64,000 nt of DNA. Origin: Ornithodoros turicata (lineage: Eukaryota > Arthropoda > Arachnida > Ixodida > Argasidae). A model generated the notes under the pieces. That model saw only the letters and a program-made list of their open reading frames with translations, ran no database searches and was not told the origin of the DNA. This document shows, one piece after another, positions 55,401 to 64,000 of the stretch. How positions within the stretch are numbered: position 1 is the first letter of the stretch; the number at the start of each line of letters is the position of its first letter. The DNA is taken from contig NW_026999401.1 of NCBI RefSeq assembly GCF_037126465.1, positions 332,501-396,500 of the forward strand. Direction: 5' to 3'. Both the position numbers and the translations under genes were made by a program.

Positions 55401-55577
55401 GTGGTTTGTACCGCGTACGACGAGGAAATCGTGTAACACAAGGTTTTCATTTTTTATTTTTTTTTAGCTTTTCGCCAGATGCTTTATCGACAAAAAAGAA
55501 AAGAAAGGAAAGAAAACAAAAACTCCGGCAGATGTTTTCGCAACTTCATGAATCGTGACGGATGCACACGACACACA

Positions 55578-55683
55578 TATTTGTGGGGAAGACTCATCGC
55601 ATTCGCCGGCCCCGCGCGGGAAGTTGATTTGAATTGAACTTCCCGCGCGGGGCCGGCGATGGCGATGAGTCTTCCCCACAATA
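55578..55683. repeat. Long GC-rich hairpin downstream of the 8-Cys gene
   Basis: The arms are about 48 bp, nearly perfect (GTGGGGAAGACTCATCGC and GCCGGCCCCGCGCGGGAAGT inverted), around a short AT-rich centre. It lies 18 bp beyond the stop codon of the minus-strand gene, in its 3' region. Confidence 0.88.
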
Positions 55684-55700
55684 TACTTGGTCATTTTATT

Positions 55701-58700
55701 TTATTTTCCCTTTTTGCTGTTAAGGAACTCCTCTCTGGTTCTTTGTTCTTCTTCCGTCAATTTCCGGCAGTACTGCTTTTTCCAAATACCACAGTCGAAA
55801 CTACCGCATATACAACCCGGGCTGCAGCTGGTGACTCCTGCTACTTTGGCACACTGAAAAACAAAAGAGGGTAACCTTATGGTGGTGGCACACGAAGTCG
55901 GTAGCTCATGAGATGCCACACAAAACATAAATTCCGTACAAACTCTAGGCGAAAAAGCCTCAAAACAACAGTGTGTTGGTGCAGCGTACTCTAGCAACTG
56001 ACTGACACCGCGCCAATGCGTCCACCAAGATAGATGCGTAACGACACAGATACAGTAAGGATCAACATGGACGGCGATGTGACATGTCCTTTTAGTGGGA
56101 CAACTCGTTCTGGTTCACTGGTCGTCCCTGTCTCTTTGCCGCCATAAACCAGTTTTTGCCAGTTCCCCCGAAGAATATAGGCCTCTCCCTGTTTGTAAAC
56201 AAATGACGTCATAGTGTACGGCAGCGCCACCGGTTTGGTAGAGTCACGTGGTAGAGTTGAACCAGGCTCGAAGCTATCTGGCGATTAAGGGGACGACGGT
56301 CCCAGAAAGGGATGTGCGGTTCTACTTTTCTTTCAATAGAAGACAGCGGAGAAGTGACCATTCGTGCCTTCGACACCGTAATGGGCGAGAACCCATTGCA
56401 GAGCGAGCCTATGTCCTGCTTCGTAGACAAGTCTAGTCTCGGACGCGTATTGCACTGCTGAGAGGCGATCGGCGGTCCATGCTTCGACGCCTCGTGACTT
56501 CTCTGGCCAACGGACCGCCGACATACTACCCCCCGCCATGCTGAGCAGGGTTGACCCAGCGCTCGCTTTCTGCATACCAGCCGTCAAGACGCCGCATTAA
56601 TAGACCTCTACCTGTTTGTAAACAAATGACGTCATAATGTTCGACAGCGCCACGAGTTTGGTAGAGTTGAACTACGTTCAATGCTAGTGGCGAACAAGGT
56701 CGCGCCCGAAAGCCACGGTCTTGAGGGGATTACGATGGTCTCTGAAAAGGACGCGACCTTCGACTCTACTTTTCTTTCAACCCATTCGTGGAACCCAGCT
56801 CTCCCCTTCCGATCAGTTTTGGTTTCGGTGTGTCTACCAACGTCATGATGACGTTTCTCAGGTAGAGGTTTATTCGTCGAATGCGCCTTGACGTGGCCTT
56901 CACAGCTCAGTGGCGCTTGAGACAAGTTAATTCTCTCTAACATCCTTCGCTTGTGTGCTGTCGTTCGTTCGTCACTTTATTATCACGAAACTGGACAGAT
57001 GCGACAGAGCATGGAACAGCGAATGATTTCGTTTTTGCATTTTCGGTTCCCGTTGGTTCGCAGAGCAGCACGAATATGACGGTTTACTGTGTGTATTCAT
57101 CTTTGGATTATTGTTGTCTTCAGAAATACGTGCCTACGTTTGTTACGATGGATAATGATTTATGATTTCGCTCGCAAATCGTACAAACGCCACTTCAACA
57201 CGTCATAGGCGGTAAACATGTTCATCTCTATTGCTGGAAAGCGAAGGGTTTGCGGTGTCGGAGGTAATCTCATAGATAAAATATCATTCACGTTTGATAT
57301 GACAATCTTTATCTTGTGATTGCGATAGCACTACTCAATTCTGCACGTATCCCAAAGGTTCGTACAGGTCCCGACAAAAGTTTACGGAACACGCGAGCGG
57401 TGTATTTTCTCCTCGATACTACACCCTAGCGGCAAGCGGAAGCTGGCGAAATCAGGCCAGTTCACTGCCTCAGAGGGGTGGACGGCTGCGCTCTTAGCGA
57501 CACACAGCGGGAGTTTCGGTATGATTACTGTTGCATATGCCCGCGAAGTGAGTTGGATTTAACTGTTGTGCTCGTCAAACACTCGTGACTCACGTCAGTT
57601 GTTTATCAATCAATCAATTATCAATGTCAGCGCCAAATGTTTATGAGCACGTCACGCGTCGTCCATAATAAAGCAACTGTTTACAAGATACCTTTCTTTC
57701 TCTTGTCTACATAGCATGGCTTTCCAATAAAAGCAATACACTGTAAAGTGTTGCCACTATGATTCATCCTTGTTATCACGATGATAGCGGCGAGCTCCCT
57801 GTCTCAACAATCGTTGAATCACGTGTTGTTGGCGAGCACAACACTAAAATCCAACTCACTTTGCGGGCACATACAACGGTGATCATACCGAAACTACCGC
57901 TGTGTGTCGCTAAGAGCGCAGTCGTCCACTCCTCTGAGGCAGTGAACTGGCCTAATTTCGCCAGCTTCCGCTTGCCGCTAGGCTGTCGTACCGAGGAGAA
58001 AATACACCGCTCGCGTGTTCCGTAAACTTTTGTCGGGACCTGTACGTACTCAAAGCAATTACTACGCGGCTTGCCTCGCTTCCTACGCTGGACGTCGTTC
58101 CTTCCATCGGCTCGTTTCCCCGCTTGTTATCCCACGTGACTGCACAGGGTGGGCAACAAACGGAGCAGCTCCGCTGTAGTTAGGGGGCAGAAATACGTCC
58201 ACTAACACTGTTCATGACCAACGGATGGCTGTGCACGCGCGGTCACGCTCGGGGATAGGAGAATCCCATTGACGGCGTGCCAAGTACGTTCTCTAGAGTC
58301 TTCCTATATGAACTCTATGCGTGCGAATACACAGTTGGAAAAACATTCCGATACAGGGAGGAGAAGGCCTCCAATACAAAACGTCCGAACCCAGGTCACC
58401 TCTGAGCCCTTACGATTTTCCTCTGCGGCTGCTTCAGCGCAGCACCGTTGGAGCAATAAAGAAAAATGTGGGGTTACAACTGGTTCAAAATATTTACTTA
58501 CCCCGTGATCTGTGCATCCCTCTTCCGGATCCGTGCTGCACCCACTGTATACATGTGAATGAAACGACCATCATTTAGTCTACCTACGGCGTCTACACAC
58601 ACAGAGGTGACACAAACCCGCCATTGTTGTAACTACCCTCAAGCGGGTGCTTTTGGCAAAACTGCCATCTTGTCCTGGTCGCACGTCATAGAAAACGTCA

Positions 58701-61017
58701 TTTTCAGGTCATGTGACTTTGTTTACGTGTTGTTTTGCCGCTTACCGACATATTTTCACCGTCATAACACCAAGAGATGACCATATTTTGCCAGCGTAAA
58801 CTATGCGGTGCTTGGTAGCCCATTTCACCTCAGTTTACGTACATAGCGTCGGCTCGGTAAGTCTTAACCCGCGGGCGTCATCACATCTTTGGAAGCTGTC
58901 AACAATACGAGGCTTTATGCGTAAAACTGCGCGTTTTACTGCGGGATTATTCGGATAAAAATAATTACCGTGATCGAAAAACATCCAAAACGTCGTCTAT
59001 AAACAACAACCGCATTGTTTACAAACGGTTTGGCCGCCGATCACGGGCGCCGCCATCTTTAAGGTCACGTGCGCCTTGACGTTTGCTGTGACGTGCGACC
59101 AGGACCTGTCCAGGATGCATTGCGTTCGCCCAGCACGCTTTCGTCTACGGAGCAATACATTGGATGCCACCCCTGTGTCTACACAGCAGCTGCCAGAGGG
59201 AGGGGTTTTCGAAAGTTCTGTGCCTATAGCGAGCTTTCAGCTACGTTTGGTTGCCTCGGTTTTTGTTTTTCTCATTGTACCATGTCCATTTTTTTGTGTG
59301 CTGGATACCTCCAGTGGATTCCTAATGCGTAGTGTTTCGTTTATGCGCAACATGCGCAACATGCCGTCGCGCTCCGCATTGCGTTGTGTATCTCTTTCTC
59401 TGCGTGCAGCCATAGCACCCATCTTAATCTGTAATTTTTAATTTCAAACACGTCTAGTGCCTTTTACTTGTTTCTTTAATGGCTTTTTTTTATTCCTCAT
59501 TATAATTAGGGAGTGACTTTTTCGGGTTGAATGCCTTTCTCAGATTCGGTGGGTAAAAATCGGGCGCTATTTTTTAAATCTGTAATTCGGGAAGAAATCG
59601 GGCGATAATTGTACATTCGGGTGTTATCGGATGTTTTTGTTTCTCCTCTTGTCTATTAAGTCTTTTCCTAATCTCTCTTTTTTGTTCTTTTGTTGTTATT
59701 TTTGCGAGATGGTGACCCTCCAGCGGTAATCTCCGAAGGCATAGACAGTGTTGACACACCGGGGTGTATTGCTTGGAAAGTAAGTGACCCATTCTTACAT
59801 GTGTTACGCCTGACGACATTTGTTCGTCTTCAGTGGAAACGTCATTTGAGGATTTCACAGTGACTGGAATTCGGGGAGAAATCGGGTTTAACGCGAATTA
59901 GTCGGCGGTCAGTTCGGGGGGGGGGGGGGGGGGGAATAACCGGGCTGAATCGGGTTTAACCCGAAAAAGTCACTCCCTAATTATAATTCACTGGCTTGCA
60001 CTGTAGCATTGATGAGTGCTCAGTCACCCTCCCAGGTATATATCGCTCGCTGAACGACCCCTGGTTTATTGGCAATTCCGAACGATGCGCAGCTACCCAG
60101 AGCTGACGAGTCTCAAACACGGCGAAACACGTGTCCTCTGGTGCTGTCGCATCGTTCCGTGAGTATACTATGGTTGCTTAGTATTTTGTTTTATGAGTTC
60201 TACTATTTTGCTGTTCGTTTTGTTGACGAGTAATTAATTTTTAGTATTTATTACCGATACTTTTTGGTGGGGAAGCCATTTCTTTAGCTCTGCTGCCGCC
60301 TCCCCCCCCCACCCCACCCTTTGTCAAGTGTGTGTGCAAGGTTTGGTTACGTAAGTATTTGGTTATGCAAGTTAGTGTTAACTGGTTCGATCCCTTCAGT
60401 GTAAGCGCATACAGATAGTGCGCACACTCCACCAGAGAAAAGTTGCTGTGTTGTCTTTAGCGAGCTGACCACTGTGAAAGAAGTGACGTTTCGAGTTCGT
60501 GCGTAGTTGCGCAGAATTTTATCGGAATGTTACCTTCACTGAAAAAAAAAACAGAGACATGCATTACATACAACATCGGCGAAGGTGATTTAACGAGGTG
60601 GTGGTGATAGGGCTTGCCGTTGTCGGCCTCATACGTGGGCAACGTCACGACTCACGCCCTGGGGGAATGTGCGTCCTGGGCCGACTTCTAAGGGAACTGT
60701 GCCGACATGTGTCTGAAAGCGTCTGAGGAAAACCCAGGAAAAACCCCAGACAGCACAGCCGGCACCGGGGTTCGAACCCGGCTACCTCCCAGTCTCGACG
60801 TGACATGGCCAGCACGCTAACCACTGAGCCACGGGAGCTGGTGATTTAAGGAGGACGTTTAGTACATCAGCATTCTTTAGCGTCCAATATGTAAGATCTC
60901 CGCATGGTATTCCGTCTGCATAAAAGTCCGGACATTTTTTGTAAAATAAATAATTCCTACTCACAGTGCAGGTCCCAGCGTAATGAGAACCACCACGGTG
61001 ACAACGACCAAGTTCAT
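55701..61017 (-). CDS. Secreted 8-Cys tick protein, evasin class B-like, three exons
   Basis: The minus-strand exons are 60965-61017, 58502-58544 and 55701-55853. Donors are GTGAGT and GTAAGT and both acceptors are CAG. Phases match, giving 82 residues. Exon 1 encodes a signal peptide MNLVVVTVVVLITLGPA. Exon 2 supplies GCSTDPEEGCTDHG. Exon 3 supplies SCSPGCICGSFDCG, then KKQYC and a charged tail ending NSKKGK. The mature protein has eight cysteines. The C-x3-C-x-C-G block recalls class B evasins, tick salivary chemokine-binding proteins, but spacing and length differ, so the role is a suggestion. It is likely secreted in saliva. AATAAA overlaps the stop region. Introns contain a SINE, a hAT and mariner-type elements. 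The exon chain is predicted without transcripts. Confidence 0.72.
56150..56370 (-). repeat. Fragment of the AATAAACCTCTACCTG MITE family
   Basis: CTGTTTGTAAACAAATGACG and CAGCGCCACCGGTTTGGTAG resemble 56610-56680. The other end is degraded. Confidence 0.55.
56599..56874 (-). mobile_element. MITE with AATAAACCTCTACCTG ends, copy 2
   Basis: It is an inverted relative of 25401-25695, sharing GATCAGTTTTGGTTTC and AAGGACGCGACC, with matching ends. It lies in intron 2 of the minus-strand 8-Cys gene. Confidence 0.7.
56875..57364. other. Intron 2 DNA of the 8-Cys gene, unassigned
   Basis: No other feature recognised. Confidence 0.4.
57365..58042. mobile_element. 678-bp Tc1/mariner-type element with ~170-bp inverted ends
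   Basis: The ends CAGGTCCCGACAAAAGTTTA and the inverse are flanked by TA. The inverted arms run about 170 bp on each side (57365-57535 and 57875-58042). The same terminus occurs alone at 62367-62430. Confidence 0.9.
58545..59506. other. Intron 1 DNA of the 8-Cys gene, unassigned
   Basis: No gene or repeat end recognised. Plus-strand frames near 59069-59441 show no family resemblance. Confidence 0.4.
59507..59979. mobile_element. 473-bp hAT-type element (TAGGGAGTGACTTTTTC)
   Basis: The ends TAGGGAGTGACTTTTTCGGG and the inverse are flanked by ATTATAAT on both sides (59499-59506 and 59980-59987). The interior is rich in AAATCGGG motifs and has a G-run of about 18 bases near 59917-59934. Confidence 0.88.
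59988..60593. other. Unassigned DNA
   Basis: No supported gene; poly-C patch near 60302. Confidence 0.4.
60594..60839 (-). mobile_element. tRNA-derived SINE, intact copy with 10-bp duplication
   Basis: The direct repeat GGTGATTTAA at 60584-60593 and 60840-60849 marks a LINE-style target duplication. On the minus strand the head is tRNA-like, with A box TGGCTCAGTGGTTAGC and B box GGGTTCGAACCCC, followed by a body with TGTCGGCACAGTTCCC. It lies in intron 1 of the 8-Cys gene, in the same orientation as the gene. Confidence 0.88.
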
Positions 61018-61458
61018 TTTGTGAACGATTTCGTCTTGGGTTGCGTTTACCTCGGAGTCGCTGACTGTTTTCCGTGTTCAATGACGACGTATACCTCAGC
61101 CAGTGATATGACGTGGCTCCCTTCAGAAATCGATCTATATTAGAGCGGCAAAGACCCATGATGCACCACGATAATATCGCTCGAACTGCTATTAAGGAGC
61201 GGCGTTTTCTTTCTTTTTTTTTTTTTTCGTTAGTGGTGATCAGAACACGAGCGAAACCAATTATTGTTGGGTGGAGATATCTTATTTCCCCTCTTCTACG
61301 AAGAGTATAGTATACTGCATAGGTCAGGTATTTTGTGCGCTGTCATCTGACTTTGGCGACAGCTTGTGCGTAATGCTGGGTGAGATTTGAAAACGGGATA
61401 AGGTTTCCTAGGAATCCAGTCCGTGTCAATTTAACGCGTGACTTTTCCGTGTTCCGTC
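61018..61458. other. 5' flank of the 8-Cys gene
   Basis: It is the presumed promoter region on the minus strand. Only a weak AATATAG near 61133-61141 could act as a TATA box. Nothing else is recognised. Confidence 0.4.
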
Positions 61459-62197
61459 CAGACTTGTACACGTTACTAAAAAAAGGTAACTGATTACCGT
61501 TACCGTTGCCTTGTACGAAAAAGTAATTTTTTACCGTTACAAATTACTTGCCGGAAAAAGTAATGAAGTAACGCCTTGAAAAGTAACGCGTTACTTTACC
61601 AATTACTTTCGATATCTGAGAAAACGATATAAAAAAGATATAGAAAAAAAGATATCCACAAAAAAAAAAGGAAACTGAGGAAAAACGAAGTCAGCATTGA
61701 AGCAGAAAAGAGTCCGAACTGGAACTCCCACAAATGGCTCATCAGCTTCACGGTACAACCTACAGTCCAACTTACTGCATACAGGCCGGATTACGGATAG
61801 ATAGTACACATGAATGGGGAGAGGACAGTGGACTCAAAAATACATTACACATGCGGAACACTGTGGCAATTGACCTCGGGGCCCTCGGGTAAGTAATTGT
61901 TGCGAGAAAAGTCCTAGGGATAAGACAGCTGCCTAGCACCGAACTTGCAGAGGCCAGTTGGTTTTGTTTTCTCGCGGCGGTGAATCATCCCATATATGTG
62001 TGTGTGCGTCGTCCCGAACAATGTGGATTCTTTAGTTTCCAAGTAATCGATTACTTGGTAATTGATTACTGAAAATTGTAATTGAATTACTCAAAAAATT
62101 ACTGGGCCCCAAAAGTAATCGATTACGTTACAAATTACTCAAAAAGTAATTGATTACTAGTAACGCAATTACCCGTTACCCCTTACGTACAAGTCTG
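61459..62197. mobile_element. hAT non-autonomous element (GTAATTGATTAC family), copy 2
   Basis: 739 bp. The duplication GTTCCGTC is at 61451-61458 and 62198-62205. The ends CAGACTTGTACACGTTAC and, inverted, CAGACTTGTACGTAAGGG. Same family as 23095-23749. Confidence 0.92.
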
Positions 62198-63195
62198 GTT
62201 CCGTCGCACTGTACGCGGAACATCTGTTCTCCACGGTCGACGCATGTACTTATATGTAGGGCTCCCCGTCTTCGGTTTTTATTTTTGGGCGGATTCGGCG
62301 TATCTTTTTTTCGTGTTTATTGATTTTCACAAAATCGGCATTTTTCGATGTTTTTCCTGGCGTGTACAGGTCCCGACAAAAGTTTTCGGAACACGTGAGC
62401 GATGTAATTTCCCCTCGAGAGAGATATAATCTTTAAAGGTACTGTCAAGCAGCAGAGGTCGAATTTAATTTAGTGTGGCTATTCGATAGTCCAAGCCACC
62501 AGTATGAATTTTTTTCTTTCTTTCAATCAATCAATCAATCATCATCAGTATGAAAACGGGGCAAATTTCACTCCAATCGGCGGTGCAGTCCGTAAGAAAA
62601 TTAAAATTGAAGATTACGGGCAACACTGTCGTAGTATTCGGAAGGGATCCGTACTCTCTGCCGAGTACGGCGACAAGCACATTGAATGCGCATAACACTG
62701 GGCCCGACCTAACAATCCACCACAGAATCCGCCGCTGCAATCCACACAACGAGCCACATCTGCGGATAAACAAACTTCGTGTTTGTGTCTGTCCCTTCGT
62801 GTTTCCTGGTCTCGGGGGTTTTACAAATACTGAACAGTCGAAATGCAGAAGTCGTTAAATCGGGCAGACAGTGTCGCATTTTTGTGCACTGTGTGTGTCA
62901 TCCTCAGAACCATCGCTTTCCGTTATGTCAATCATCCGGTGATTTCTCGCCGCTTGGTTCAGGTGGCGCTTCCGTCGAACAGCGCTGCGTTTCTTTTTCA
63001 TCTTATTTCGCAAAAAACACACTAAACAGGAGTTTCTGCACCCCTGCGGTAATATATAGGATACGAAATAATATAGCCAGAAACAGAACAAAATCGTGAC
63101 AAAATAATGCTGCATACATAATATACATATTGACAGTGTTGCCTGCTGCAAAGAGGGTTGTTCGACACCAGGCGTCGCTCCGCTGTACTGCACCG
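62198..63195. other. Repeat fragments and unassigned DNA
   Basis: Positions 62260-62365 resemble 15660-15780. Positions 62367-62430 are a lone end of the CAGGTCCCGACAAAAG family. A (TCAA)n run lies at 62522-62541. No gene supported. Confidence 0.5.
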
Positions 63196-64000
63196 CAGAG
63201 CCGTATATTAAAAGGGAGTCTGGCCATTGGGAGGAGTCACAAAAAGAGGCTCGACCTGTCAATCACAATTTCGTTCCTCTGATTGGTTTGCTTTTTACCA
63301 AGGGGGTCGCCATGACACCATACTGCCACCCAAAATGGCGACGAAGACAAACGCAGTGAAGCGGGGATTTCGTGACAAAAAAATTTCACAGACTAACCTG
63401 ATTTTACGCTGCAAATGTACATCCTAATATAAGTTTCTCGGAAATCAGTTTCAACTTATGCTCATCCATCGATATCTAACTGAAAATAATACGTTTTGTC
63501 GCCGGTGTTAGGCCTAGTGAACACGGCGACCACAACGAAATCATAACAAAAACGGCGCTGTGCTGTACAATCTTATATTTAATTGCTGGATTTCATGGAT
63601 ACAAACATTCTTGCCTCTTATATTCCAACTATTCATGGAGATTTGTTTAAAACTCATACCGACAACAGAATGTGTCCCAGCAGCTGGTTCTGCCGGCAGC
63701 GGTACAACGACGGAAGCAGACAACAATTCCCGACGTGCCTTACGCTCCCTAGGTGGCGCTCATCAAATCTGCACCAACAATCCACTACTTTTGCAGATTG
63801 CGAGAGGTACCCATTTCAATCCCATCCAATCCACTTGCCACCCAAAATGGCGCTGCCCATGTTGGATAAGGGGGCAAATAGTGAGGATAGGCTGATTGAT
63901 AGCGCCCCATATTTCAAGACTTCATTGGTCGGAAAGCTGAAAAAGTGGGTGGAGCTTCAGGTATAGGCATGACCCATTAATGGCCAGACTCCCTTTTAAT
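63196..64000 (-). mobile_element. hAT element (CAGAGCCGTA family), copy 5, cut by window end
   Basis: It starts CAGAGCCGTATATTAAAAGG after CTGCACCG and runs in inverse orientation to copies 1, 3 and 4. The window ends about 11 bases before the expected terminus. Confidence 0.9.

Noticed and set aside
59574..59858. Lys/Arg-rich minus frame as an exon of the 8-Cys gene
   Set aside because: Lies wholly inside the 59507-59979 hAT element and breaks the exon phase.

Overview
This window is nuclear DNA from an arthropod, most probably a hard tick (Ixodidae). The best evidence is a spliced gene of the tick microplusin/hebraein antimicrobial-peptide family: a signal peptide, a mature N-terminus HHPELC, six cysteines and a His-rich tail. 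Other evidence is a small 8-Cys secreted gene resembling tick salivary proteins, tRNA-derived SINEs, and a U6 snRNA gene whose body matches the animal consensus. No bacterial-type operon is present. Genes occupy little of the sequence; most of it is nested transposons.

Layout. 1-3.8 kb: unassigned DNA with one MITE. 3864-13329: one complete Merlin-superfamily DNA transposon of about 9.5 kb with perfect 8-bp target duplications, a three-exon ISXO2/IS1016-like transposase, large inverted ends, a subterminal tandem array and a 921-bp element inserted in its right arm. 13.3-24.5 kb: dispersed repeats, U6 at 15471, a mariner relic, MITEs, a minus-strand LINE (20.4-22.2 kb) and hAT-type non-autonomous elements.

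24.6-40.4 kb: a microplusin-like gene on the plus strand, with a TATA box, five coding exons and a probable 3'UTR exon. Its 9.7-kb intron 1 holds a hAT element containing a Gypsy element. The Gypsy element in turn carries an inverted, near-identical copy of this gene's own exon 2. 43.2-46.2 kb: a tandem duplicate of exons 2-5 plus 3'UTR and poly(A) signal, open and correctly phased, but with no recognisable signal-peptide exon of its own. It may be an alternative 3' cassette served by exon 1 of the first unit, or a 5'-truncated paralogue.

46.3-53.6 kb: three copies of a mariner-type MITE, LINE 3' ends and a cluster of hAT elements, three of them back to back. 55.7-61.0 kb, minus strand: a three-exon gene for an 82-residue secreted 8-Cys protein. 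61.4-64 kb: further hAT elements, the last cut by the window edge.

The two host genes both encode small secreted proteins built from short phase-matched exons in TE-filled introns. Duplicated units and an uninterrupted LINE copy in the same window act as empty sites for several insertions, so many transposon ends and target duplications can be read directly. All identifications were made by eye; no database search or transcript evidence was available.
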